Counted from the first letter of the stretch, positions 9,867 through 19,586 are shown. The stretch: DNA of 64,000 nt from Dyadobacter subterraneus (GCF_015221875.1 NZ_JACYGY010000001.1:2480001-2544000); one strand, 5' to 3'. The notes: generated by a model from the sequence alone, not told the origin. Translations and numbers: made by a program.

Positions 9867-9972
9867 CTGTAATAATAAAACAGGAAAATTAAAAGTAATT
9901 GGGCTTTTCGTTCGTCTTCTTTTATATCAACAAAGTGAAAAACGAAATAGAATCCACTGAAAAGACTTAATA

Positions 9973-12336
9973 ATGAAGGAAACCATCTTAGATATATCGC
10001 AAAATGTTCCTCAGGAAATTGAGCAGATTGATGTATCACTCTCCTTTAAAAAATTCATAGATTATATAAAAGAAAGAATTGCGAGGGAGACAACCGTCAA
10101 GAAGAAATTTTTTGAGTTTGTATTAGACCGATTCACCGAAAATCCAAGATTTGCCGGGAAGGTTGAATTATCTGATATAGGGGATTTTCAAGAGCAGTTA
10201 AGTCTGGTTTATAACATGCTTGTGCCTGTCATCGCTGATGAAAAGGAGACCTTATGGGCGTTAAGCGTACCACTGAAACCGACGATTTTTTACGAAACAT
10301 CTGCCTTTCATGATTTGTTGGCGGACAAGGATACCGGGCATACCAAATGTGATTTGCTTCGGGATATTGATCTGAGCATTGAGAAAAAACAAAAAGTGCA
10401 GATGCTCTATTCGTTTATTCTCGAACGTTTTTATGGCATTCCTTCATATCACAACAATGAAATGATTCTCTCGATCCGGGATGATAAAACGTGTTTATCC
10501 AAATATTACAAGCTGGATCTTGGTAAGGATTTCATAGAGGTGACGCCCAAAGGACCGCTGCCAGAACTAAGTATTGAAACACTTCAAAAGCAATCTCAAC
10601 GGGATTTTGACTGGAATTCGCTGGCAGAAATACTGCCGCTTTCGATGTTTAAATTCGAAGGTTTTTCTGTCATTACGCTTACGGATGTTACAGCAGATCA
10701 GGCAGTTGAAAACATTAAAAATATAATTCTGAATCCAGTACGGGAAACCGCGCAGTCTTATTACGAAAAAATAATTGCTTCCCTAAGTCTTCTGATTGGA
10801 AGTCACGAGGTTAAATTTGGCCTGCTTCCTGAGCTCCGTGTCAATGAAAAACTCGTTTTCAGTGATGACTTGTGCACACATAGCATTTTGGTACAGACTT
10901 CTCTTGAACAGGGTTTGGAAGAAAATGATTTTCTGTATCTGGCTGACAAATTTTTCAAAAATCCATCCGTTCATTTTTATAAAGATCTGAATGACGGAGA
11001 AGATCATGGTGATTTTTTGAAGGTTTTAAAAACGCATGGAGTTCACTCATATGCCTTAATTCCGGTTTACAATGCTTCACGTCTGGTGGGTGTGCTGGAA
11101 GTTTACAGCAAAGAAAAAGATTTGTTAAATGAGCATGCTCTTTCAAGTCTAAAACCTGCGCTTCCGTTGATCGGGCAGCTTTTGCAGAATAATATTAATG
11201 AATTTGAGTCAAGAATTGAAAATGTAATTAAGGAAAAATTCACTTCCCTGCAACCTGCTGTTCAGTGGAAATTCAAGGAAGTTGCCTGGCATTATCTTCG
11301 TGATAATACCATCCAGCTTCCCAAAACGCCGATTGAAAGTATTCATTTCAAAAATGTGTATCCGCTGTACGGAGCCATAGATATCAGAAACTCGACAGTT
11401 GAAAGAAACACGGCTTTGCATACTGATTTGCAGGTCCAGTTTGGTGCTTTGATTAAGGTGCTCAAAACCATAAAAGAAAATGTTGGACTTGGACTGGCTG
11501 ATGAAATTATCTACAAATGTAAAAAGTGGATGGAAAAGATTTCGGACCAGTCGACTGAAAATGATGAGGTAAAGGTTCTGGATTTCTTTGAGTATGAGGT
11601 ATATCCGTTTTTGGAACATTTTAGACAAAGTGAAGAAAAGCTTACCGAAAGTATTGAAGAGTACTATCAGGTAGTGGATAAAGATACCGGCATTGCTTAC
11701 GCTAACAGAAATGCGCTGGAATCTTCCATGCAAACCATTAACTCGGCGGTCAATCTTTATCTTGAACTGTTTAAAAGTGAAATTCAGCAGTCCTATCCAT
11801 GTTATTTTGAGAAATTCAGAACGGATGGCGTGGAATATGATATTTACATCGGACAGGAAATTGCGCCGGAGAAAAATTTCAATATTCTGTATTTGAATAA
11901 TATTCGTTTGTGGCAGCTGACTTCCATGGCGGCAATAGCGAAAATTACACATGAGTTGATGCCTCAGATGAAAAATCCGCTGGAAACAACGCAGCTGATT
12001 TTTATAAATTCAAACAGTATTGACATCAGTTTCAGAGACGACGAAAGACGTTTTGATGTGGAAGGTTCTTACAATATCCGTTACCATGTCATCAAAAAAC
12101 GAATTGACAAAGTACACGTCAAAGAAACCGGAGAACGTTTGACACAGCCCGGAAAAATCGCACTGGTATATTTCAATAGCAAATCCGCCGAAGAATATGT
12201 TAATTACATTAAATATCTTCAGGAGAAAAATACCTTGAAAAACGATCTGGAATATTTAGAACTTGAAGAATTACAAGGTGTTACCGGATTAAGAGCTTTA
12301 CGCATCGGAGTAAATCTGGATGGCGAGTGGAATTGA
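9973..12336 (+). CDS. Large GAF-domain protein, Bacteroidota-specific family
   Basis: A 787-residue soluble protein without signal peptide or membrane segments. Residues about 240-405 have the look of a GAF sensor domain, ending in GVHSYALIPVYNASRLVGVLEVYS. The rest is mostly helical. From memory, proteins of this length with a segment like LYGAIDIRNST (D470-T475) and an end like IRYHVIKKRIDK form a conserved Bacteroidota family usually labelled only GAF domain-containing. The DIRNST motif, with an Asp-Glu pair 40 residues later (D510-E511), superficially resembles the metal-binding Asp pair of class III nucleotide cyclases, but I cannot identify the rest of a cyclase fold. It lies 42 bp upstream of the HD-PycTM gene in the same direction, so co-transcription is likely. 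GAF domains commonly bind small molecules, including cyclic nucleotides. Function unknown. Confidence 0.78.
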   Translation: MKETILDISQNVPQEIEQIDVSLSFKKFIDYIKERIARETTVKKKFFEFVLDRFTENPRFAGKVELSDIGDFQEQLSLVYNMLVPVIADEKETLWALSVPLKPTIFYETSAFHDLLADKDTGHTKCDLLRDIDLSIEKKQKVQMLYSFILERFYGIPSYHNNEMILSIRDDKTCLSKYYKLDLGKDFIEVTPKGPLPELSIETLQKQSQRDFDWNSLAEILPLSMFKFEGFSVITLTDVTADQAVENIKNIILNPVRETAQSYYEKIIASLSLLIGSHEVKFGLLPELRVNEKLVFSDDLCTHSILVQTSLEQGLEENDFLYLADKFFKNPSVHFYKDLNDGEDHGDFLKVLKTHGVHSYALIPVYNASRLVGVLEVYSKEKDLLNEHALSSLKPALPLIGQLLQNNINEFESRIENVIKEKFTSLQPAVQWKFKEVAWHYLRDNTIQLPKTPIESIHFKNVYPLYGAIDIRNSTVERNTALHTDLQVQFGALIKVLKTIKENVGLGLADEIIYKCKKWMEKISDQSTENDEVKVLDFFEYEVYPFLEHFRQSEEKLTESIEEYYQVVDKDTGIAYANRNALESSMQTINSAVNLYLELFKSEIQQSYPCYFEKFRTDGVEYDIYIGQEIAPEKNFNILYLNNIRLWQLTSMAAIAKITHELMPQMKNPLETTQLIFINSNSIDISFRDDERRFDVEGSYNIRYHVIKKRIDKVHVKETGERLTQPGKIALVYFNSKSAEEYVNYIKYLQEKNTLKNDLEYLELEELQGVTGLRALRIGVNLDGEWN

Positions 12337-12378
12337 AATCCTTAATCCTTACTATGTCAGATAATTTAAAATTATAAT

Positions 12379-13611
12379 ATGAATTACGATAAGGTCCTTG
12401 AACATGTGCAGCATCATGTTAAACACTTTTTCAAAACCCAGCAGATTGAAGCGTTAGTTTATCACAATTTGAAGCATACCGAAGCAGTTGTTGAACATGC
12501 GGAAGATATCTCCAAACACTATGAGCTGCATGATAAGGATAATTTTGTGGTCGTGGCCGCCGCCTGGTTTCATGATATCGGTTATTGCACAGGAGGTGCG
12601 CAAGGACACGAACAGCGTGGTGCAGAACTTGCAAAGGTTTATCTGGAAGAACAGGAAGTTAAGGAAGAGGTAATTCTGGCTATCCAGGGTTGTATCTTGG
12701 CAACAAGTATTCCACAAAAACCATTGGTATTTCTTCAACAGATTGTTTGTGATGCAGACTTATACCATCTGGGGACAGATGAGTTTGTTGAAAAAAACAA
12801 GCTGATGCGGAAGGAAAAGGAAATGTGGCTGGGCAAAAAAATAGATAAAAAGGAATGGCGGAAACACACGATAGCGTTTCTGGAAGCGCATTCTTATCAG
12901 ACAGATTATTGCCGGGCCTTGCTGGATGATGTAAAACAGAAAAATATTCAGAGATTAAAAGATAAAGAAACGGAAAAAGTGAAAGAACCGGAACCGCCGA
13001 TAAATCTTCTTAAATACATAGATGATACAAAAATGGCATCAGAACCAGAAGAAGATAAGGACAAAAAAGGAAAGTCTGACAGGCCTGAAAAGGGAATTGA
13101 AACGATGTTCCGTATCAGTTCCAATAATCATCAGAGGTTGAGTGATATGGCTGATAATAAGGCACATATCATGATCACGACGACGTCAATTATCATTTCG
13201 GTGTTACTGAGTATTTTGCTTAGAAAGCTGGAAGATAATGCATACCTGATTTTCCCGACGATTTTGTTGCTCACGATTTGTGTGATCACCATGGTTTTTT
13301 CTATCCTGGCTACGCGTCCCACTATTCCGCATGGAACGTTTACCGAACAGGATATAACAGACAAAAAAGTGAATCTGCTTTTCTTTGGTAATTTTTACAG
13401 AATGGCGTATTCAGATTATGCTGCCGGCATGCAGGCGATGATGAACGACCGCGATTTTTTATACGGAAGTTTGACCAAAGATGTTTATTCCCAGGGTGTT
13501 GTGTTAGGGAGAAAATACAGATTGCTGCGCGTTGGTTATAACGTATTCATGTTTGGTATCGTGGCATCAGTTGTTTCTTTTGTGATTGCCTCTATGTTCT
13601 TTGGAAAATAA
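12379..13611 (+). CDS. HD-domain phosphohydrolase fused to Pycsar-effector-type membrane domain (PycTM)
   Basis: A 410-residue fusion. Residues about 20-190 are an HD domain with the full metal-ligand pattern: H33, H65-D66 (AAWFHDIGY) and D125/D127 (VCDADLYHLG), as in cyclic-nucleotide phosphodiesterases and (p)ppGpp hydrolases. A charged Lys/Glu/Pro-rich linker (about 195-240) leads to a membrane part starting LSDMADNKAHIMITTTSIII with two adjacent helices (about 258-307) and a third at about 388-408. That layout matches the PycTM effector of Pycsar anti-phage systems, which opens membranes on binding cCMP or cUMP. Relatives are common in Bacteroidota as stand-alone HD-PycTM proteins. Here the upstream partner is the GAF protein. 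The HD half may limit or read a cyclic nucleotide signal for the membrane half; that link is inference. Confidence 0.85.
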   Translation: MNYDKVLEHVQHHVKHFFKTQQIEALVYHNLKHTEAVVEHAEDISKHYELHDKDNFVVVAAAWFHDIGYCTGGAQGHEQRGAELAKVYLEEQEVKEEVILAIQGCILATSIPQKPLVFLQQIVCDADLYHLGTDEFVEKNKLMRKEKEMWLGKKIDKKEWRKHTIAFLEAHSYQTDYCRALLDDVKQKNIQRLKDKETEKVKEPEPPINLLKYIDDTKMASEPEEDKDKKGKSDRPEKGIETMFRISSNNHQRLSDMADNKAHIMITTTSIIISVLLSILLRKLEDNAYLIFPTILLLTICVITMVFSILATRPTIPHGTFTEQDITDKKVNLLFFGNFYRMAYSDYAAGMQAMMNDRDFLYGSLTKDVYSQGVVLGRKYRLLRVGYNVFMFGIVASVVSFVIASMFFGK

Positions 13612-13680
13612 TTCAATGTTGGATTTTAAACAGAAGGTCGATTTCAAGTGTTACTTAACACATGCGGAAATTAAATTTAT

Positions 13681-14541
13681 ATGACTTATAACTTTTACAA
13701 AATACTGGCTTCGGCCATTTTAATGATTTCTCTTTTTACAGGTTGTTCAAATTCGCATGAAAATGAACAGACCTTGAAAGATTACAATCTTGAAAGTCCG
13801 GAAAAGTTTTTTATGCCTGAAAGCCTTTTCGAAATTTCAGGAATCGCTTTTCAGAAAGGAAATGCTGATACGGTTTATGCCATTCAGGATGAAGAAGGAA
13901 AATTATTCCGTCTTGCCTGGGGTGTAAAAAAACAGTATCACGCCAAGTTTGGCAAAAAGGGAGATTATGAAGACCTGGCCATTATCAATGACCGGGTTGT
14001 GGTGCTTAAAAGTAATGGAACGCTTTATACTTTTCCTTTCTGGGAGTCTGTATATGAGGAAGTTGACAGCACAAAGGAATGGAAAAAAGTATTGCCCAAA
14101 GGTGAATATGAAAGTATTTACGGAAATGAAGATACAGACAGTTTGTATGTTCTTTGTAAAAACTGCGGGCAGGATGATTCCAAAAAAAGTATTACCGGAT
14201 ATGTTTTTCACACCGGCGATAGTGTTGCTGTTCCCAGACCTTTCCAGATCAGCGTAAAGGAAATTAGGGAATTGACCGGAAAAGTGGAAAGAGGTTTCAG
14301 ACCTTCCGGAATGGCTCAAAATCCGTTTTCAAAAGACTGGTATATAATCTCAGCAGTTAACAAATTATTGGTTGTAACAGATAAAAACTGGAAAGTGCAG
14401 CAGGCTCTTGCGCTCAACGGTAATATGTTCACGCAGCCGGAAGGTATTGCTTTTGACAAAAATGGCAATCTTTATATTTCAAATGAGGGAGATGATTTTG
14501 CCGAAGGTAACATTCTGAAATTTAAAAAGTTAAGTAAATAA
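13681..14541 (+). CDS. SdiA-regulated-like beta-propeller lipoprotein
   Basis: A 286-residue lipoprotein with a signal peptide ending in the lipobox LFTGC (Cys21), so it is lipid-anchored in the cell envelope. The mature part has repeated propeller-like blades: EISGIAFQKGNADTVYAIQD, GDYEDLAIINDRVVVL, GEYESIYGN, FRPSGMAQNP and QPEGIAFDKNGNLYISNEGD. The blade motifs and length fit the SdiA-regulated (YjiK-like) family of six-bladed propellers. No enzymatic residues are evident. It lies 26 bp before the phosphoesterase/Omp85 gene on the same strand and is probably co-expressed with it. The name reflects family membership only; no SdiA system is implied here. Confidence 0.72.
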   Translation: MTYNFYKILASAILMISLFTGCSNSHENEQTLKDYNLESPEKFFMPESLFEISGIAFQKGNADTVYAIQDEEGKLFRLAWGVKKQYHAKFGKKGDYEDLAIINDRVVVLKSNGTLYTFPFWESVYEEVDSTKEWKKVLPKGEYESIYGNEDTDSLYVLCKNCGQDDSKKSITGYVFHTGDSVAVPRPFQISVKEIRELTGKVERGFRPSGMAQNPFSKDWYIISAVNKLLVVTDKNWKVQQALALNGNMFTQPEGIAFDKNGNLYISNEGDDFAEGNILKFKKLSK

Positions 14542-14567
14542 TATTAGTGAACTTATCTTAACTTGAT

Positions 14568-17500
14568 ATGAAATTAAAAGTCTCCTCAATATGCTTTATC
14601 ATCGTACTGGTAATTATTTCGTCCTGTTCCAGCTACAAAAAACTGCAATATTCAAAGGAAGGTAAAAGTTGGGATCAAAGTTCGCCTGCGCCTGATCTGG
14701 TTTTAAAACATACGATGTATCTGGTTGGAGATGCAGGAAATGACAAACCGGAAAATAAGGCACCTGTTCTTTTATATCTTAAAGAAAAACTTGCCAAAGA
14801 ATCTAAAAATAGCTCAGCTTTATTTTTAGGAGATAATATCTACGAATACGGCATGCCGCCTTCGGATGATTCTGCCAAAAGAAAAGTGGCCGAATACCGC
14901 ATAACTTCCCAACTCGAAACGCTGGATGATTTTAAAGGAAGACCGTTTTTTATTCCCGGAAACCATGATTGGCGCGGATGGGGAAGAAAGGGATTGAAAC
15001 GCCAGGAAAATTTTATTGAATCTTATCTCAATACACGGAGAGGTAAAACTGATAAGGATGATTACGAGCATTATTTTCTTCCACAAGATGGCTGTTCTGG
15101 TCCGGAAGTAATTGAACTTAATGATAATGTGGTCGTTATCGTCGTGGATTCTCAATGGTGGTTAAGTGATTGGGACAAGGATACCAAGATCAACGATGGC
15201 TGTGAAATTAAAAACCGGGCAACTTTCAAATTTATTTTTGAAAATGTAATCCGTAAATACCGGAACAAAAATGTGGTAATTGCGATGCACCATCCGCCAT
15301 TTACGTATGGTCCACATGGTGGAAAATTTACAATCAAGCAGCACATATTCCCGCTTACGGAAATGAATCCAAATTTGTACATTCCACTTCCCGGGATTGG
15401 AAGTTTGAGCGCGCTTTTTCGTGGTACTGTTGGTTCGCGCCAGGATACGCATAACAAATTGTACAAAGATATGCGTGATGGAATTCTTGCCGCGGCAAGG
15501 AAAAATGGAAATTTCATTTTTGCCAGCGGTCATGAACATGCCTTACAGTTTATCGAAAACGACGGTCAGGAATTTATCGTTAGCGGAAGTGGCTCCAAAA
15601 CCAGTCCGATTGGAATGGGCAAAGGCTCCCAGTTCGCTTCCACGGCTTTGGGTTACAGCACGCTTTCATTTTATGAAGGCGGCGAAACCTGGGTACAATA
15701 TTGGGAAGTAGACGAGCACGGTAAAAGTGCAAAAATGGTTTATCAGAAAAAGATAAAAGATAAACTTCCGGTAGTTAAGGAAGAGCCGACAATTGCCTAC
15801 AAAGAGTACGAGGAACATCAGGATAGCACCAGCCGTTTTGTTTTGAAAAACGAAATAAAACCGGTTAAGCGTTTTCATAATTTTCTATTCGGGAAGCACC
15901 ACAGAAATCTGTATATGGTGAAATATCCGTTTCCGGTTCTGGATTTCGACAAATATCAGGGTGGCGTTATTCCAATCAAACAGGGTGGGGGAAACCAGAC
16001 AAATTCGCTCCGTGTGCGAGCAAAGGATGGGAAGGAATATGTTATGAGAGATATGACAAAAGACGTCAGCCGGTTTTTGCCATATCCTTTCAACAAAATG
16101 CTTGCTGCTCAGTTTCTGGCTCAGGAAAATTTCCTTTCTACGCTGCCTTTTGCACCGCTGGCTATACCAAAACTGGCTGATGCGATTCAGGTTTATCATA
16201 CCAATCCGAAAATCTATTATGTTCCTTCGCAGCCTGCATTAGGAGATTTTAATCAGGTTTTTGGCGGAAGTTTGAGTCTGGTGGAAGAGCGGCCGGATGG
16301 AAAAAAATGGAAGGATTCGCCATTCTTTGGTAACGCTGACAAAATAATCAGCACGCCTGATTTGCTTGAAAATATTCTTGAAAGTAATAAATATAAGGTT
16401 GATGAAAAGTGGGCGTTGAAAACGCGTTTTCTGGATATTATCGTCGGAGACTGGGACCGTCACGATGACCAGTGGACCTGGGCGGATATTAAACAACCTG
16501 ACGGCACAAACTTATACCGGCCAATTCCACGTGATAGAGATCAGGCGCTTTCTAAATATGACGGACTGTTTACAAATGCGGCAAGACTTACCATGCCGTT
16601 CCTGCGCCAATTGCAGGTTTACGGTCCGGAAGTACCAAGTATGAAATGGACTACATGGAGCGCGCGTTTATTTGACCGTACTTTTCTGAATTCACTGAGC
16701 TGGGAAGATTGGGAAGAGCAGGTGCGCTACGTTCAGAAAAACATGACGGATGAGGTAATCGAAAATGCTTTCACTGATTGGCCTGATAAAGCACGGGAAA
16801 TGGCCGCACCGCTCGCGATCAAAAGTATTAAAACAAGACGAGATAATTTATTGGAACTTGCCAGAAAACATTACGAATTTGTCAGTGAATCTGTAAATGT
16901 GATTGGTACTGAGGAAAATGAACGATTTGAGATAGAGCGAATTGACGATCAGCATACCAGTGTTACTGTTTCGGAACTCAATAAGAAAGGCGGGATCAAA
17001 CAACAAAATTACAAACGAATTTTTGATAATAGAATCACCAAAACAATCAACGTTTATGGTAATGGGGATGACGATGAATTTATTGTAACGGGCGATGTCA
17101 GCAAAGGAATAAAAGTCAGGCTGATTGGAGGAACCGGGAAAGATATTTTTACCGATAGTTCGGTTGTTCGTGGCGTTGGCAGAAAGACGATTGTATATGA
17201 TGATCTAGGCAAGAATAAAATAAATGGCGGGCCGGAGACAAAGGACAAGCGCACTTCACTTTATCGTTACAATGTGTATGACCGCAGAAGCGCGGAAAGT
17301 GATTATGATATCACCGTTCCGCTTCCGATTGTTGGCTACAACCCGGATGACGGATTTTTGATCGGTGCCAATTTTAATATGATCAAATACGGTTTCAAAA
17401 AAGAGCCTTACAAATCGCAGCAACGGTTTGGCGGAAGTTATTCTTTCGCGACCAAAGCCGTCAAACTTTACTATACCGGTGATTATCTGAACGCCTTCAA

Positions 17501-18359
17501 AAGTTTTGATTTTTATCTTGATACTTATTATCACGGCCCGGCTTATGCGTTTAATTATGCCGGCTTGGGAAATACTTCGGAACGTCCGGTTGATAATCCT
17601 AATTTTTACCGGGTTCGTCAAAGTGCTTTTCATGTGTATCCGGCCATCAAGAAACATTTTGCCGGAAACAGCGGTTTTGTGACCTTAGGACCTGTTTTTG
17701 AGGTTTCGGATGTTCAGAAAACAGGTGGAAGATTTATTACCAGCGATGCAAATCAGCTAAGCGATGATGTTTTCAAAACAAAATATTATAGCGGCGGACA
17801 GCTTTTGTTTAATTTCAGCAGCGTCGATAATATCTTTTCACCACATTCCGGATTACGTTTTAATGCCGGAATGAATTATACCAAAAACCTGAAAGAGGAT
17901 AAGAGCTTTTCGGGTTTGAAAGCGCAAATTGCTTTGTTTTTCAGTCTGGATACAAAGGAAAATATCATTTTTGCTTCACAGATCGGAACGGGTCTTAATT
18001 TTGGAAAGGGATATGAATTTTTCCAAATGCCAACGATTGGTGGAAATCAGGGACTACGCGGATACCGAACACAGCGTTTTTATGGAAAAAGCAGCCTTTG
18101 GCATTCGAATGATTTGAGAGTCAGATTAGGCAATAGTATAAATCCAACATTACCATTGACTTACGGGATTTTCGGTAGTTTTGATTATGGCCGCGTCTGG
18201 CTGGATAATGATCCCAATAGAGATTGGCATTACAGTTATGGAGGCGGAATCTGGGTAGCTCCGGTAGATATTCTCACCTTGTCAATTGGCGCATTTATCC
18301 CAAAGGAAAAACAGGAAGAAAAACCAAGAATTGCCTTTCAGGTAGGATTCTGGTTTTAA
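14568..18359 (+). CDS. Lipoprotein metallophosphoesterase fused to kinase-like region and Omp85/BamA-type beta-barrel
   Basis: A 1263-residue envelope protein with a lipoprotein signal (lipobox IISSC, Cys20). Residues about 48-385 are a calcineurin-type phosphoesterase: GDAGN, LFLGDNIYEYG, PGNHDW, AMHHPPF and SGHEHA supply the two-metal ligands. The C-terminal part, about 900-1263, is a bacterial surface antigen/Omp85-type barrel, with the typical GGNQGLRGYRTQRFYG segment and a final Phe (VGFWF). Between them, residues about 470-720 contain IIVGDWDRHDDQW (D628-W636) and PIPRDRDQA (D656, D658), which look like the catalytic loop and metal-binding motif of atypical kinase folds. An acid-phosphatase-like domain tethered to its own outer-membrane barrel suggests surface or periplasmic phosphate-ester processing. 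The two end domains are firm; the middle call is my inference. Confidence 0.88.
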   Translation: MKLKVSSICFIIVLVIISSCSSYKKLQYSKEGKSWDQSSPAPDLVLKHTMYLVGDAGNDKPENKAPVLLYLKEKLAKESKNSSALFLGDNIYEYGMPPSDDSAKRKVAEYRITSQLETLDDFKGRPFFIPGNHDWRGWGRKGLKRQENFIESYLNTRRGKTDKDDYEHYFLPQDGCSGPEVIELNDNVVVIVVDSQWWLSDWDKDTKINDGCEIKNRATFKFIFENVIRKYRNKNVVIAMHHPPFTYGPHGGKFTIKQHIFPLTEMNPNLYIPLPGIGSLSALFRGTVGSRQDTHNKLYKDMRDGILAAARKNGNFIFASGHEHALQFIENDGQEFIVSGSGSKTSPIGMGKGSQFASTALGYSTLSFYEGGETWVQYWEVDEHGKSAKMVYQKKIKDKLPVVKEEPTIAYKEYEEHQDSTSRFVLKNEIKPVKRFHNFLFGKHHRNLYMVKYPFPVLDFDKYQGGVIPIKQGGGNQTNSLRVRAKDGKEYVMRDMTKDVSRFLPYPFNKMLAAQFLAQENFLSTLPFAPLAIPKLADAIQVYHTNPKIYYVPSQPALGDFNQVFGGSLSLVEERPDGKKWKDSPFFGNADKIISTPDLLENILESNKYKVDEKWALKTRFLDIIVGDWDRHDDQWTWADIKQPDGTNLYRPIPRDRDQALSKYDGLFTNAARLTMPFLRQLQVYGPEVPSMKWTTWSARLFDRTFLNSLSWEDWEEQVRYVQKNMTDEVIENAFTDWPDKAREMAAPLAIKSIKTRRDNLLELARKHYEFVSESVNVIGTEENERFEIERIDDQHTSVTVSELNKKGGIKQQNYKRIFDNRITKTINVYGNGDDDEFIVTGDVSKGIKVRLIGGTGKDIFTDSSVVRGVGRKTIVYDDLGKNKINGGPETKDKRTSLYRYNVYDRRSAESDYDITVPLPIVGYNPDDGFLIGANFNMIKYGFKKEPYKSQQRFGGSYSFATKAVKLYYTGDYLNAFKSFDFYLDTYYHGPAYAFNYAGLGNTSERPVDNPNFYRVRQSAFHVYPAIKKHFAGNSGFVTLGPVFEVSDVQKTGGRFITSDANQLSDDVFKTKYYSGGQLLFNFSSVDNIFSPHSGLRFNAGMNYTKNLKEDKSFSGLKAQIALFFSLDTKENIIFASQIGTGLNFGKGYEFFQMPTIGGNQGLRGYRTQRFYGKSSLWHSNDLRVRLGNSINPTLPLTYGIFGSFDYGRVWLDNDPNRDWHYSYGGGIWVAPVDILTLSIGAFIPKEKQEEKPRIAFQVGFWF

Positions 18360-18380
18360 TTTGATCAAAATATATTTGGA

Positions 18381-18417
18381 AGAAACCGGCAGAAAATCAG
18401 TTTTCTGCCAGGTTTCT
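18381..18417. terminator. Bidirectional terminator between convergent genes
   Basis: AGAAACC-GGCAGAAAA (18381-18396) is complementary to TTTTCTGCC-A-GGTTTCT (18401-18417) with a four-base loop and a single bulged A. It lies between the phosphoesterase/Omp85 gene and the minus-strand secreted protein, reaching the first base of that gene's stop codon. Confidence 0.8.
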
Positions 18418-19448
18418 TATTGAATAGCAGCTACCGGAATAGAGTTTCCATAGCGATAGTTAATCTTAAATCTGTAAACTTTTGGCCTGTTATCCATTAG
18501 TCCGGAAGCAAGCACTGCGCCGGCCAGGCCAAATGCAGCTGCGCCGACAACCGAACCGTTGTTGGCCTCGGAAATAGACGCAGGACGATCGTAGAAGAAA
18601 TCGGTTCCTGTTTTCCGGACTTCATAAAAGCCAAAAGGGGTTGCTTTATAAACTCTTTCACCATTACAAACCGCATAAATGCCTTCGGTATCTAATCTGA
18701 ATTTCCGGTTTTTTATTTTGTATAATTTATAAACCCTGATTTTTTTCGGATTTGCATCATCCACGAAAATTTCACAAGCTTCGTCTGGTTTATTTACTTT
18801 GAGGGCATTGTACTGGCGATAAATGCCTCCAACCGGTTTTTCAGCCACGTAGAAGGGAACGGAAAGTTTTTCCAGATGATCCAGCATGTACAGATCTGAA
18901 AGTGTGTAGCTGCGACTGCTCTCCAAATTTTTCTGCTGAAATCCCGCCGCCTTTTCTGAAATTTTACAAAACTGGTCATTTACGGAACGAAGCAATTTTT
19001 TGGTTACGTCCATTCCTTTAACGGTATAGACGCTGTCGATGGAAAAAAGCTCAGAAAAATTTCCATCCGGATTCTCTGAAAACAAACGAATAGACAGTTT
19101 AAGACTTCCGCTTTCCCTAAAAGTCCCGGTGGTTTCACTAAGAAATAATTCGTTTATCACAACAACAAGTTCCCGTGATTTTTCATCCGAACTGTTGTTG
19201 GTTATGAAATATTTCCCCAATGTATCGGCTATCGAACCATCATAACGGATTTGTTCCCGGCGGTTAAAGGCTCCTTTTTGAACAAATCCCAGCAAATCTT
19301 TATTTGCCAGATTATCAATAACTTGTACTTTGGTAAAGGGTGACTGAATTGCCGGACAGTTTGGATTTAATTCCAGATAATGATCCTGCGCCAGGGAAGC
19401 GCTTACAGAGACAAAAAATAAAAAGAGGATTAAGTAGAGTTGTTTCAT
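18417..19448 (-). CDS. Secreted protein of unknown function
   Basis: A 343-residue protein with a clear Sec signal peptide (MKQLYLILFLFFVSVSASLAQ, cleavage after AQ), so it is periplasmic or surface-exposed. I do not recognise a domain. The middle (about 195-290) is rich in beta-strand-like and basic residues (KKIRVYKLYKIKNRKFRLDTEG, FYEVRKTG). Near the C-terminus is a small-residue hydrophobic stretch, VVGAAAFGLAGAVLASGLM, that could be a single membrane segment. It is convergent with the preceding fusion gene and shares its terminator; no operon partner is apparent. The reading frame and signal peptide are convincing; the role is unknown. Confidence 0.75.
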   Translation of the reverse strand: MKQLYLILFLFFVSVSASLAQDHYLELNPNCPAIQSPFTKVQVIDNLANKDLLGFVQKGAFNRREQIRYDGSIADTLGKYFITNNSSDEKSRELVVVINELFLSETTGTFRESGSLKLSIRLFSENPDGNFSELFSIDSVYTVKGMDVTKKLLRSVNDQFCKISEKAAGFQQKNLESSRSYTLSDLYMLDHLEKLSVPFYVAEKPVGGIYRQYNALKVNKPDEACEIFVDDANPKKIRVYKLYKIKNRKFRLDTEGIYAVCNGERVYKATPFGFYEVRKTGTDFFYDRPASISEANNGSVVGAAAFGLAGAVLASGLMDNRPKVYRFKINYRYGNSIPVAAIQ

Positions 19449-19586
19449 AGTTGGGAGGAAAATTGATAGAGGTTTTTGTCTGACTAAATTATAAGAAATA
19501 AATTAAAATTTTATGTGATATTTGAATTTTTGGAACACAAAATTTCCCTCTGATTTTTAAAGCTTATAGTCTGATAATGATCTGAA

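Noticed and set aside
11209..11952. 247-codon minus-strand frame inside the GAF gene
   Set aside because: It is antisense to a long, well-structured coding frame and its translation has no plausible domain.
9973..13611. Canonical Pycsar defence system
   Set aside because: No recognisable PycC cyclase is present; only the effector-type membrane domain can be supported, so I report it as a possibility.
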